From: an uncultured Roseburia sp.
GTDB lineage: Bacteria; Bacillota; Clostridia; Lachnospirales; Lachnospiraceae
Direction: 5' to 3'
Length of the DNA: 64,000 bases
Assembly: GCA_945787015.1 (NCBI GenBank)
Contig: CALZGM010000019.1
Location: 1 to 64,000 of the forward strand
The number at the start of each line of letters is the position of its first letter. Position 1 is the stretch's first letter. The notes under the pieces are model-generated. The model searched no databases, was not told where the DNA came from, and saw only the letters and a program-made list of their open reading frames with translations. Shown here one piece after another: positions 50,614-59,585 of the stretch. The position numbers and the translations under genes were made by a program.

Positions 50614-51363
50614 ATGAGTGTTATTTCAATGAAACAGTTATTAGAAGCAGGTGTTCACTTTGGACATCAGACAAGAAGATGGAACCCTAAAATGGCTCCA
50701 TACATCTACACAGAGAGAAATGGTATTTATATCATTGACTTACAGAAATCTGTAGGTAAAGTAGATGAAGCTTACAAAGCTATGTCAGATATCGCTGCAG
50801 AAGGCGGCACAATCCTTTTCGTAGGTACAAAGAAACAGGCTCAGGATGCTATCAAATCTGAAGCAGAGCGTTGTGGAATGTTCTATGTAAATGAGAGATG
50901 GTTAGGTGGTATGTTAACAAACTTCAAGACAATCCAGAGCCGTATCGCAAGATTAAAAGAAATCGAGACAATGGCAGCTGATGGTACATTTGAAGTATTA
51001 CCAAAGAAAGAAGTTATTGCTCTTAAGAAAGAGTGGGAAAAATTAGAGAAGAACCTTGGTGGTATCAAGGAAATGAAGAAACTCCCGGATGCAATCTTTA
51101 TCGTAGATCCAAAGAAGGAAAGAATTTGCGTTCAGGAAGCTCATACATTAGGTATTCCGTTAATTGGTATTGCTGACACAAACTGTGATCCGGAAGAATT
51201 AGATTATGTAATTCCAGGTAACGATGATGCTATCCGTGCAGTAAAATTAATTGTTTCTAAGATGGCAGACGCTGTTATCGAAGCAAATCAGGGCGAAGAA
51301 GTTTTAGTTGAGTCCGGCGATGCTGAATTAGAAGCAGCTGAAGAAGAAGTTACAGAAGAGTAA
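50614..51363 (+). CDS. rpsB: 30S ribosomal protein S2
   Basis: The 249-residue small-subunit protein S2 starts [19 protein letters not shown], with [19 protein letters not shown] next, both typical. The C-terminus is an acidic Glu/Ala tail. I chose the ATG at 50614, with GGAGG nine bases upstream; the frame opens earlier but the leader lies there. It has its own promoter and forms a pair with tsf, as in almost all bacteria. Codon use looks highly biased, fitting high expression. Confidence 0.98.
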   Translation: MSVISMKQLLEAGVHFGHQTRRWNPKMAPYIYTERNGIYIIDLQKSVGKVDEAYKAMSDIAAEGGTILFVGTKKQAQDAIKSEAERCGMFYVNERWLGGMLTNFKTIQSRIARLKEIETMAADGTFEVLPKKEVIALKKEWEKLEKNLGGIKEMKKLPDAIFIVDPKKERICVQEAHTLGIPLIGIADTNCDPEELDYVIPGNDDAIRAVKLIVSKMADAVIEANQGEEVLVESGDAELEAAEEEVTEE

Positions 51364-51390
51364 TCTATATAATATTTGGAGGATATCAAA

Positions 51391-52323
51391 ATGGCAATTA
51401 CAGCAGGAATGGTAAAAGAACTGCGTGAATTAACAGGCGCAGGCATGATGGATTGTAAAAAAGCTTTAAATGAAACAAATGGTAACATGGATGAAGCTGT
51501 TGAATATTTAAGAAAGAACGGACAGGCTAAGGCTGAGAAAAAGGCAAGCAGAATAGCAGCTGAAGGTCTTTGTACTGTAGTTGTAAAGGATGATCAGACA
51601 GCTGCAGTTGTTGAAGTAAACTCTGAGACAGACTTCGTTGCTAAGAACGAGACATTCCAGACATTTGTAAAGGCTGTAGCTAATCAGGCAGTTAATTCAG
51701 ATGCAGCTGATTTAGATGCTTTTATGGAAGAAGCTTGGAACGAAGATACTACCAAGACTGTAAAAGATGCTTTAGTAGAAAAGATTGCAGTAATCGGTGA
51801 GAACTTAAAAATCCGTAGATTTGAAAAAGTTGTTGCTTCTAACGGATGTGTTGTTTCTTATGTACATGGCGGCGGAAGAATCGGTGTTATCGTTGAGGCA
51901 GATACAACAGTTGTAAATGACGCTGTAAAAGAAGCTATGACAAACATTGCAATGCAGGTTGCAGCTTTAAGTCCAAAGTATGTATCAAGAGACGAAATCA
52001 GTGCAGAATATATTGCTCATGAGAAGGAAATCCTTCTTGCACAGATTATGAACGATCCTAAAGAATCCCAGAAGCCGGAAAAGGTTATTAACGGAATGAT
52101 TGAAGGACGTGTAAGTAAAGAATTAAAAGAAATCTGCTTAGTAGATCAGGTTTATGTAAAAGCAGAAGATGGCAAGCAGACAGTTGCAAAATACTTAGAA
52201 GAAGTATCTAAGGCAGTTGGTGCTACTGTAAGTGTTAAGAGATTTGTTCGTTTTGAGACAGGTGAAGGTCTTGAGAAGAAGAACGAAGACTTTGCTGCAG
52301 AAGTAGCTGCTCAGTTAGGCTAA
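51391..52323 (+). CDS. tsf: Translation elongation factor Ts
   Basis: The 310-residue guanine-nucleotide exchange factor recharges EF-Tu. The N-terminal UBA-like part is VKELRELTGAGMMDCKKAL, the core has NSETDFVAKNETFQ, and the end is complete. GGAGG lies before the ATG at 51391. The length is slightly above the 290 residues usual in Bacilli. It is followed by a strong terminator, so the pair rpsB-tsf is a closed unit. Confidence 0.98.
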   Translation: MAITAGMVKELRELTGAGMMDCKKALNETNGNMDEAVEYLRKNGQAKAEKKASRIAAEGLCTVVVKDDQTAAVVEVNSETDFVAKNETFQTFVKAVANQAVNSDAADLDAFMEEAWNEDTTKTVKDALVEKIAVIGENLKIRRFEKVVASNGCVVSYVHGGGRIGVIVEADTTVVNDAVKEAMTNIAMQVAALSPKYVSRDEISAEYIAHEKEILLAQIMNDPKESQKPEKVINGMIEGRVSKELKEICLVDQVYVKAEDGKQTVAKYLEEVSKAVGATVSVKRFVRFETGEGLEKKNEDFAAEVAAQLG

Positions 52324-52338
52324 TAAAATGTTAGAATG

Positions 52339-52374
52339 ACTCCGGGAAATGGGAATCCATTCCCGGAGTTTTTT
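52339..52374 (+). terminator. Terminator of rpsB-tsf
   Basis: ACTCCGGGAA at 52339-52348 with TGG at 52350-52352 pairs with CCA at 52357-52359 and TTCCCGGAGT at 52360-52369, leaving one bulge and a four-base loop. Six T follow. The 125 bases after it are AT-rich and I see nothing in them. Confidence 0.92.
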
Positions 52375-52501
52375 GCGTATTATGCAAAGATGAAAATGAT
52401 AATTCTATGGCAATAATGTCATATTAGAGAAAAATAATGAATTGTCAGAAAATATTGCAATTATAAAGAAAAAATAAAACGATTTTTGTGAGCTTTTTAC
52501 T

Positions 52502-52528
52502 TTGAAAAATTGAAAAATATGATACAAT
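52502..52528 (+). promoter_or_regulatory. Extended -10 promoter of the deacetylase-bactofilin-pyrH unit
   Basis: TACAAT at 52523-52528 has the extended -10 TG at 52520-52521, and TTGAAA lies at 52502-52507, with a short 15-base spacer. The extended -10 makes up for it. It would start a transcript covering the deacetylase-like gene, bactofilin and probably pyrH onward. Confidence 0.5.
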
Positions 52529-52582
52529 ATAAAGGTATATAGCTTTATGTTAAGATAATAGTGTTATACTATGGGAGGATAC

Positions 52583-53572
52583 ATGCAGGAGAAGGATACC
52601 GAATCGGTAAATGAGCAGCGCAGACGACGAAGTCGCATCAGCCGCATGAAGAACATGATTGTGCTTATTCTTGGCGGATGGGTTGTGTTATCTATGATAC
52701 TGATTATTACTCTGTTTTTAATCGTATTTGACATGCACCGTGAAATGAGCCAGATGTTCCAAAACGATAAGGTAACAGTGAACCAGAACGGACAAAATAC
52801 TGTTGCAGAGACAGAAGTATTTGGCAATGGAACAGAGAGTAGTGAAGTGCTGTTACAACCGGATACTGATGATTATGAACCGGCAATACCGGCTGCATCC
52901 GGAATATCAGAGGAAGATAATGTTGCGAAAGTAACAGATAAACATAAAGTTTATCTAACATTCGAAGATGGACCTTCAAAGTATACGGAAGATATTTTGA
53001 ATGTTTTAGATGAAAAAAATGTGAAAGCTACTTTTTTTGTGACAGGACAGGATGGAGATGCTGCGACAGACTTATATAAACGAATTATAGAAGAAGGGCA
53101 TACATTAGGTATGCATACTTATTCTAATAAATATAGCACCATATATCAGTCTGAAGAGAATTTTAAAGAAGATGTGGGGAAACTTCGTACATATCTAGGA
53201 GACGTTACGGGAGTTGAACCGATATATTATCGTTTCCCGGGAGGAAGTAGTAATCAGATTACAAATGTACCAATGGAGAGTCTGATTCATTATTTGAATC
53301 AGGAAGGGCTGATTTATTACGATTGGAATATTGCATCCGGTGATTTGGCAACAAATGCATATACAGTAGATGAAATAGTTGCGAATATAGTGGATGATGT
53401 AGTAAAATATAAAACATCTGTGGTACAGTTGCATGATGGAACAGATGCAGTCAAGACGGCAGAGGTAGTTGAAAAGTTGATTGATGATCTTCTTGCCATG
53501 AATGCGGAGATTTTACCGATTGATAAAGAAACTTCCGTTATTCAGAGCGTAAAAGCAAATACGATTGAATAA
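52583..53572 (+). CDS. NodB-fold polysaccharide deacetylase-like membrane protein, active site altered
   Basis: The 329-residue protein has a basic cytoplasmic start (RRRRSRISRMK), a transmembrane helix (about 28-52), a low-complexity linker and an external NodB domain. Motif 1 reads TFEDGP (residues 126-131) where TFDDGP is standard, so the catalytic base Asp is Glu128; metal-binding Asp129 is kept. Motif 2 reads HTYSN, with His178 kept but the second metal His replaced by Asn182. Motifs RFPGGSS, YYDWNIASGD and QLHDGT are kept. It may be inactive or altered on peptidoglycan or other glycans. I chose the ATG at 52583 (GGGAGG upstream). Confidence 0.85.
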   Translation: MQEKDTESVNEQRRRRSRISRMKNMIVLILGGWVVLSMILIITLFLIVFDMHREMSQMFQNDKVTVNQNGQNTVAETEVFGNGTESSEVLLQPDTDDYEPAIPAASGISEEDNVAKVTDKHKVYLTFEDGPSKYTEDILNVLDEKNVKATFFVTGQDGDAATDLYKRIIEEGHTLGMHTYSNKYSTIYQSEENFKEDVGKLRTYLGDVTGVEPIYYRFPGGSSNQITNVPMESLIHYLNQEGLIYYDWNIASGDLATNAYTVDEIVANIVDDVVKYKTSVVQLHDGTDAVKTAEVVEKLIDDLLAMNAEILPIDKETSVIQSVKANTIE

Positions 53573-53595
53573 CGTAATAGAAATGGAGGATAAAA

Positions 53596-54429
53596 ATGGG
53601 CTTTTTTAAGGAATTTAAGGATGATTTTTCACAGGCAGTAAATGAACTGATGCCGGGGGAAGAAACATTGGGGGAAAATATGGAAGATGATTTAGTAGTA
53701 AATACATTAGAGAATGATGTAGATGTAGAATCAGAGCTGTCTAAGATTGATGGGCTGCTTGAACAGGTGGCGAATCAGACTGCTGCATTAGATACTTCAG
53801 TAGAGGCTGCAAAGAAGAAGGATGAAAAGAAGGGAAAAGTTTTTGATAAGAAAACTGTAAAAGAAGATATAAAGAAAGAGGAAAAGAAAGAAGAGCCGGT
53901 AAAGGCACAGGAGGAAAAAGCAATGGTTGAGAATACAGCACCTGCAATGCCAGAGTTTAATGCACCAGCAAGTGATGAAGTATCTGTGATTACACAGGGA
54001 ATGATTATTAAAGGAGATGTTATTTCAAATGGCTCTCTTGATATCAGAGGAGAAATTCAGGGAAATGTAACATGTAATGGAAAACTTACTGTAACCGGAA
54101 CGATTAGCGGAAATAGCAATTCTGCTGAATTTTTTGCAGATGCAGCCAGAATTGATGGAGAAGTAGTAAGTACAGGAACTGTTAAGATTGGTCTTGGCTC
54201 AGTAGTAGTTGGAAATGTGGCAGCAACATCTGCAGTTGTAGCAGGCGCTATCAAAGGTGATATTGATGTACATGGACCGGTTGTTGTGGACACATCTGCA
54301 GTTGTTATGGGTAATATTAAGTCTCGTTCTGTACAGATTAATAATGGAGCGGTAATTGAAGGATTCTGCTCACAGTGTTACTCTGATATTGATGTTAAGA
54401 GCTTATTTGAATCAAAGGGAGGAAAATAA
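53596..54429 (+). CDS. Bactofilin-type polymer-forming cytoskeletal protein
   Basis: The 277-residue protein has a charged N-terminal half, rich in Lys/Glu (about 70-110), and a C-terminal bactofilin (DUF583) beta-helix from about residue 130. The repeating pattern is seen in GMIIKGDVISNGSLDIRGEI and on through GNVTCNGKLTVTGTI and later KGDIDVHGPVVV. Such proteins polymerise without nucleotide and localise cell-wall enzymes. Its partner is likely the deacetylase-like protein 23 bases upstream. A short C-terminal region follows (about 265-277). pyrH starts seven bases after its stop. Confidence 0.88.
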   Translation: MGFFKEFKDDFSQAVNELMPGEETLGENMEDDLVVNTLENDVDVESELSKIDGLLEQVANQTAALDTSVEAAKKKDEKKGKVFDKKTVKEDIKKEEKKEEPVKAQEEKAMVENTAPAMPEFNAPASDEVSVITQGMIIKGDVISNGSLDIRGEIQGNVTCNGKLTVTGTISGNSNSAEFFADAARIDGEVVSTGTVKIGLGSVVVGNVAATSAVVAGAIKGDIDVHGPVVVDTSAVVMGNIKSRSVQINNGAVIEGFCSQCYSDIDVKSLFESKGGK

Positions 54430-54436
54430 TTCGTTT

Positions 54437-55132
54437 ATGAGACGTTTATTTCTAAAACTTAGTGGGGAAGCATTAGCAGGCGACAAACATACAGGCTTTG
54501 ATGAACCGACTGTTACAGAAGTTGCAAAACAGGTAAAACAGATTGTAGATCAAGGAATTCAGGTTGGTATTGTGATTGGAGGAGGTAATTTCTGGAGAGG
54601 AAGAACCAGTGAAACCATCGACCGTCCGAAGGCAGATCAAATTGGCATGCTTGCTACAATTATGAATTGTATATACGTGTCTGAGATTTTTCGCTCTGTA
54701 GGTATGAAAACAGAGATATTTACTCCTTTCTCGTGTGGAAGCATGACACAATTGTTTTCTAAAGATAAAGCAAATGAATGTTTTGAAAAAGGTATGGTAG
54801 TTTTTTTCGCAGGAGGAACAGGACACCCTTATTTCTCAACAGACACAGGAATTGTTTTACGTGCAATTGAGATGGAAGCAGAGGGAATTTACCTTGCAAA
54901 ATCGATTGATGCTGTTTATGACAGTGATCCAAAGGTAAATCCAAATGCTGTAAAGTATGACGAAGTCTCCATTCAGGAGGTTATTGATAAAAAGCTTGCA
55001 GTTGTTGATTTAACAGCTTCTATCATGTGTATGGAAAATAAAATGCCGATGTATGTCTTTGGTTTAAATGAAGAAAACAGTATCGTTAATGCTATTTGTG
55101 GAAAGTTCAATGGCACAAAAGTTACTGTTTAA
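54437..55132 (+). CDS. pyrH: Uridylate kinase (UMP kinase)
   Basis: The 231-residue enzyme phosphorylates UMP to UDP in pyrimidine synthesis. The amino acid kinase fold is clear: RLFLKLSGEALAGDK at the start, VGIVIGGGNFWRG, FFAGGTGHPYFSTDTG and LAKSIDAVYDSDPK. I chose the ATG at 54437; the frame is open earlier inside the bactofilin gene. The ribosome site GGGAGG lies in the last codons of that gene, so translation is probably coupled to it. Confidence 0.97.
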   Translation: MRRLFLKLSGEALAGDKHTGFDEPTVTEVAKQVKQIVDQGIQVGIVIGGGNFWRGRTSETIDRPKADQIGMLATIMNCIYVSEIFRSVGMKTEIFTPFSCGSMTQLFSKDKANECFEKGMVVFFAGGTGHPYFSTDTGIVLRAIEMEAEGIYLAKSIDAVYDSDPKVNPNAVKYDEVSIQEVIDKKLAVVDLTASIMCMENKMPMYVFGLNEENSIVNAICGKFNGTKVTV

Positions 55133-55163
55133 TTAATATAAAAGGAAAGGTATGGAATTGATT

Positions 55164-55718
55164 ATGGACGCAAGAATCGCAGTATTTGAAGAAAAAATGC
55201 AGAAAACAATGCAAAGTTTATCCGGAGAATTTGGCAGCATTCGTGCCGGACGTGCAAATCCGCATGTATTAGATAAAATCAGAGTAGATTATTATGGAAC
55301 ACCTACACCAATCCAGCAGGTGGCAAACGTAAATGTACCTGAACCAAGAATGATTCAGATTCAACCATGGGAAGCTTCAATGGTAAAAGAAATTGAAAAA
55401 GCGATTATGACTTCTGATTTGGGAATTAATCCTTCTAATGATGGAAAGGTGATTCGTCTTGTATTTCCGGAACTTACGGAAGAAAGACGTAAAGAACTTG
55501 CGAAGGATGTAAAGAAAAAGGGCGAGAACGCAAAAGTTGCAATTAGAAATATCCGCCGAGACGCGAATGATTCTTTCAAAAAGCTCTCTAAATCAGAGGA
55601 TATTTCAGAAGATGAAATTGCTGATTTAGAAGCACAGGTTCAGAAATTGACAGACAAATTCATTTCTGAAGTAGACAAAGCAGTAGAAGAAAAAACAAAG
55701 GAAATTCTTACTGTCTAA
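55164..55718 (+). CDS. frr: Ribosome recycling factor
   Basis: The 184-residue factor splits the ribosome after termination with EF-G. The sequence shows [48 protein letters not shown] and a long helical end. The ATG at 55164 gives the standard length; an ATG at 55152 (with AAAGGAAAGG) would add four residues and is also possible. It follows pyrH by 31 bases as in nearly all bacteria. Confidence 0.97.
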   Translation: MDARIAVFEEKMQKTMQSLSGEFGSIRAGRANPHVLDKIRVDYYGTPTPIQQVANVNVPEPRMIQIQPWEASMVKEIEKAIMTSDLGINPSNDGKVIRLVFPELTEERRKELAKDVKKKGENAKVAIRNIRRDANDSFKKLSKSEDISEDEIADLEAQVQKLTDKFISEVDKAVEEKTKEILTV

Positions 55719-55730
55719 AGAAATACAATT

Positions 55731-55755
55731 GGGGACATGAGTTGCTCGTGTCCTC
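55731..55755 (+). terminator. Terminator-like hairpin after frr
   Basis: GGGGACATGAG at 55731-55741 pairs with CTCGTGTCCTC at 55745-55755 around TTG, with G-T wobbles. Only a short T stretch follows (ATTTCC). It may weaken transcription into uppS or stabilise the pyrH-frr mRNA. Confidence 0.5.
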
Positions 55756-55819
55756 ATTTCCATATTTATGCAAATAATTGTGAAATTTTTATAAAGAATA
55801 TTGGGTGAGGTATATAATA

Positions 55820-56527
55820 ATGAGTGTTCCAAATCATGTGGCAATTATTCTAGACGGAAACGGGAGATGGGCTAAAAGTAAAGGTATGCCTAGAAATTAC
55901 GGGCATACCATGGGAGCAAAAAATGTTGAAACCATTTGTGAAGAAGCATATCATATGGGAATTAAATATCTGACATTTTATGCATTTTCTACGGAGAATT
56001 GGAACAGACCGGAGAGTGAAGTAAATGCATTAATGACATTGCTCGAAAATTATTTAAAGACTTGTATGAAAACCGCAAAAAAAAATCACATTAGGGTTCG
56101 GATTATTGGAGATATTACTCGATTAAAGGAATCTTTTCAAAAGCAGATTCACGAATTAGAGGAAGCCTCAAAGGAGTATGATGGTTTAAATCTTCAGATT
56201 GCCATTAATTACGGAAGCCGCGATGAGATGGTACGTAGCATGCAAAAAATGGCTGAGTGTGTAGTACGGGGGGAATTAGCACCGGAAGAAATAACAGAAG
56301 AAGTGTTTGAGAGATTTCTGGATACGGCAGGAATTCCGGATCCGGATTTGCTGATTCGTACCAGTGGTGAGCAGCGTTTATCGAATTACTTATTATGGCA
56401 GCTTGCCTATAGTGAATTTTATTTTACTGAAGTGCCATGGCCGGATTTTGACAAAGCTGAACTGGAAAAGGCGATAGAAGCATATCAGAAGCGCAATCGC
56501 AGATTTGGCGGTCTTACGGAGGAATAG
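55820..56527 (+). CDS. uppS: Undecaprenyl diphosphate synthase
   Basis: The 235-residue cis-prenyltransferase makes the C55 lipid carrier used in wall synthesis. The start is HVAIILDGNGRWAKSKGM, with the catalytic Asp at about residue 13, and the end has RTSGEQRLSNYLLW, then AYSEFYFTEVPWPDF. I chose the ATG at 55820, after GTGAGG; the GTG at 55805 lies in frame but is probably part of that ribosome site. It precedes cdsA by nine bases. Confidence 0.97.
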   Translation: MSVPNHVAIILDGNGRWAKSKGMPRNYGHTMGAKNVETICEEAYHMGIKYLTFYAFSTENWNRPESEVNALMTLLENYLKTCMKTAKKNHIRVRIIGDITRLKESFQKQIHELEEASKEYDGLNLQIAINYGSRDEMVRSMQKMAECVVRGELAPEEITEEVFERFLDTAGIPDPDLLIRTSGEQRLSNYLLWQLAYSEFYFTEVPWPDFDKAELEKAIEAYQKRNRRFGGLTEE

Positions 56528-56536
56528 GAGGAGTGC

Positions 56537-57337
56537 ATGTTTAAAACAAGATTATTAAGTGGGATTGTGCTTGTCATAATTGAATTATTGCTTATTATTC
56601 CGGGAGGTGATATCCTGCTTGCCGGTTCTCTTGTTATTTCCTGGATTGGAATGTATGAATTATATCGTGTATTTAAGATGGAAAAAGAACTCCCTGCAAT
56701 CATAGGATATGGAATCGCCGCACTATATTATTTAAATTTAAGATTTGCATTTGTGCCGGATATGATGATGTTAGTATTGGGCAGTTTGATTGCCCTTATG
56801 TTTGTTTATGTATTTACATATCCAAAGTATAAGACTGAACAGCTTCTGGCAGCTTTTTTTGGTGTGTTTTATGTAGCAGTGATGCTTTCATATATCTATC
56901 AGACAAGGATGATTAAGAACGGAGCATATATTGTATGGTTGATCATTCTTTGTTCATGGGGGTGCGATACTTGCGCTTATTGCATAGGTGTACTGTTTGG
57001 AAAGCATAAGATGGCACCTGTTTTAAGTCCAAAAAAGTCTGTAGAGGGCGCAGTAGGAGGAGTTCTTGGTACGGCATTACTAACCATTTTATATGCCAAT
57101 ATTTTTCGAAATACAATGGGAATAGAAACCAGAGAAATCCTTATTTTGGCAGTGATTAGTATGGTAGGTGCCTTAATTTCTATGGTAGGAGACTTGACTG
57201 CTTCTGCAATTAAACGTAATTATGAGATTAAGGACTATGGGAAATTGATTCCCGGACATGGTGGTATTTTGGATCGTTTTGACAGTGTGATTATAACGGC
57301 ACCAATTATTTATTATCTGGCAACAACAGTAATGTAA
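56537..57337 (+). CDS. cdsA: Phosphatidate cytidylyltransferase
   Basis: The 266-residue membrane enzyme makes CDP-diacylglycerol, the precursor of all phospholipids. It has about seven hydrophobic segments and the CdsA signature near the C-terminus: SMVGDLTASAIKRNYEIKD, then PGHGGILDRFDS. The ATG at 56537 has GGAGGAG seven bases upstream. Its place between uppS and dxr is the standard one in Firmicutes. Confidence 0.95.
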   Translation: MFKTRLLSGIVLVIIELLLIIPGGDILLAGSLVISWIGMYELYRVFKMEKELPAIIGYGIAALYYLNLRFAFVPDMMMLVLGSLIALMFVYVFTYPKYKTEQLLAAFFGVFYVAVMLSYIYQTRMIKNGAYIVWLIILCSWGCDTCAYCIGVLFGKHKMAPVLSPKKSVEGAVGGVLGTALLTILYANIFRNTMGIETREILILAVISMVGALISMVGDLTASAIKRNYEIKDYGKLIPGHGGILDRFDSVIITAPIIYYLATTVM

Positions 57338-57353
57338 AGGGGCAGAGCACAAA

Positions 57354-58499
57354 ATGAAAAAAATAGCAATTTTAGGTTCAACAGGTTCCATAGGTACTCA
57401 GACATTAGAAATAGTCGATGAACAGAGAGACATAGAAGTGATTGCACTGTCTGCAGGCGGAAATATTGATTTGTTAGAAAAACAAATGCGAAAATATAAG
57501 CCGAAGTATGTAAGTGTCTGGGAAGAAGCGAAAGCAAAGGAATTACGTGAGAACACGTTAGATTTAGGAATTCCGATTGGGTATGGAATGGAAGGTCTTA
57601 TTGAGACTGCTACGATAAAAGAGAGCGAAATCCTCGTAACGGCAATTGTTGGGATGCTAGGCATTCGTCCAACGATAGCAGCAATTAAAGCCGGAAAAAA
57701 AATTGCATTGGCAAACAAAGAAACACTGGTTACAGCAGGCCATATCATTATGCCATTGGCAAAGGAATATAAGGTTCCGATTTTGCCGGTAGACAGTGAA
57801 CATAGCGCAATTTTCCAGTCCTTACAGGGAGCAGGAACAAATAGCATCCATAAGATTCTTCTGACAGCTTCAGGGGGACCATTCCGGGGGAGAACAATCG
57901 AAGAACTAAAAAACATACAGGTGGAGGATGCACTAAAGCATCCAAACTGGAGTATGGGTAGAAAAATTACAGTCGATTCCTCTACGTTAGTTAATAAAGG
58001 CTTGGAGGTTATGGAAGCAAAATGGCTTTTTGATGTAGATCTAGACCAGATTCAGGTGGTCGTACATCCACAAAGTGTCATTCATTCTGCTGTTGAATAT
58101 GAAGATGGAGCTGTGATTGCACAGCTTGGAACACCGGATATGCGTTTACCGATTCAATATGCATTATATTATCCGGAAAGAAGAAATTTAAGCGGAAAGC
58201 GTTTAAATCTTTTTGAACTGGGAAATCTGACTTTTGAAGAACCGGATTCAAAGACTTTTAAGGGATTAGAACTTGCATATAAAGCAATGCGTAGAGGAGG
58301 TAATATTCCGACTGTATATAATGCTGCGAATGAAAAGGCAGTCTGTCTCTTTTTGAACCGGCAAATCAGTTATCTTCAGATTACAGAACTGATAGAGGAA
58401 GCTATGAAGCAGGCGGCATTTGTGGAAGCTCCGGACTTAGAGGCAATTTTGCAGACAGAAGCTGCAACCTATGCATTTATAGATGATGTATTAAAATAA
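57354..58499 (+). CDS. dxr: 1-deoxy-D-xylulose 5-phosphate reductoisomerase
   Basis: The 381-residue NADPH enzyme commits carbon to the MEP isoprenoid pathway. The NADPH site is ILGSTGSIGTQTLEIVDE, and the metal and substrate region has PVDSEHSAIFQSL and TASGGPFRGRT. The C-terminal helical domain is complete. Together with ispG two genes on, it supplies the precursor for uppS in the same unit. Its ribosome site is a modest AAGGGGC. Confidence 0.97.
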   Translation: MKKIAILGSTGSIGTQTLEIVDEQRDIEVIALSAGGNIDLLEKQMRKYKPKYVSVWEEAKAKELRENTLDLGIPIGYGMEGLIETATIKESEILVTAIVGMLGIRPTIAAIKAGKKIALANKETLVTAGHIIMPLAKEYKVPILPVDSEHSAIFQSLQGAGTNSIHKILLTASGGPFRGRTIEELKNIQVEDALKHPNWSMGRKITVDSSTLVNKGLEVMEAKWLFDVDLDQIQVVVHPQSVIHSAVEYEDGAVIAQLGTPDMRLPIQYALYYPERRNLSGKRLNLFELGNLTFEEPDSKTFKGLELAYKAMRRGGNIPTVYNAANEKAVCLFLNRQISYLQITELIEEAMKQAAFVEAPDLEAILQTEAATYAFIDDVLK

Positions 58500-58513
58500 G
58501 AAAGGCTTTTTAA

Positions 58514-59554
58514 ATGAAAATTGTTGTTTCACTAGTTATATTCAGCATTATTATTTTGTTTCATGAATTGGGACATTTTTTACTCGCGAAAAAGAATGGA
58601 ATTAAAGTTAATGAGTTTTCGCTTGGTTTAGGACCGACAATCTGGGGAATCAAAAAAGGGGATACCCTCTACAGTATTAAACTTCTGCCTTTTGGCGGTG
58701 CCTGTATGATGGAAGGCGAGGATGAAGAGAGCAGTTCAAAGGATTCTTTTGGCAGTAAGTCAGTATGGGCGCGTATCAGTGTAGTGGCTGCAGGACCGGT
58801 ATTTAACTTTATCATGGCATTCGTATTTTCGTTTATTATTATTTGTGTAACCGGATATGATTTGCCAATTCTTGCTGAGGTGACACCGGGATATGCTGCA
58901 TCGGAAGCAGGTCTTATGGCTGGAGATGTGATTACCAAGATGAATGGAAAACAGATTCATTTTTATCGTGACGTCAGTGCATATGGCATGTATCATTCAG
59001 GGGAACCTGTTGAAGTAACTTATGAAAGAGACGGAACAGAATATAAGGCAACACTTGTCCCGAAATACAGTGAAGAAGCTGGCCGCTATCTTTATGGTTT
59101 TGTAGGAAATGCATACCGTGAGAAATATACAAATAATGTGTTTGTGTTAGCAAAATACAGCTTTTATGAAGTGGGATACTGGATTGATTCCACCATTCAG
59201 AGCCTGCGTCTTCTTGTTACCGGAGGAGTATCGGTGAACGATATGTCCGGACCGGTAGGGATCGTAGATGCAATCGGAGATTCTTATGAAGAGTCGGTAT
59301 CATATGGCGTTGGCTATGTAATCTTACAAATGCTTTATATCTGTGTTTTTTTATCAGCGAACCTTGGTGTGATGAATTTATTACCAATTCCGGCATTGGA
59401 TGGTGGAAGATTGGTATTTCTGATTATTGAAGCAATTCGTGGAAAAAAGGTAGATCCGGAGAAAGAGGGATTTGTCCATTTTATAGGATTGGTATTATTA
59501 CTGTTATTAATGGTAGTAATCATGTTTAATGACATTAGAAAATTGTTTATGTAG
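58514..59554 (+). CDS. rseP: Site-2 intramembrane zinc protease RseP (RasP)
   Basis: The 346-residue membrane protease cuts signal-transducing and signal-peptide fragments inside the bilayer. The zinc motif HELGH is at residues about 17-21, the NLLPIPALDGGRL motif lies near the C-terminus, and a PDZ domain (about 120-200) is in between. In Bacillus the homologue RasP activates SigW and clears signal peptides. It follows dxr by 14 bases. Confidence 0.95.
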   Translation: MKIVVSLVIFSIIILFHELGHFLLAKKNGIKVNEFSLGLGPTIWGIKKGDTLYSIKLLPFGGACMMEGEDEESSSKDSFGSKSVWARISVVAAGPVFNFIMAFVFSFIIICVTGYDLPILAEVTPGYAASEAGLMAGDVITKMNGKQIHFYRDVSAYGMYHSGEPVEVTYERDGTEYKATLVPKYSEEAGRYLYGFVGNAYREKYTNNVFVLAKYSFYEVGYWIDSTIQSLRLLVTGGVSVNDMSGPVGIVDAIGDSYEESVSYGVGYVILQMLYICVFLSANLGVMNLLPIPALDGGRLVFLIIEAIRGKKVDPEKEGFVHFIGLVLLLLLMVVIMFNDIRKLFM

Positions 59555-59585
59555 AAGTCGTTTGTACGACAGAACGGAGAAGCAT

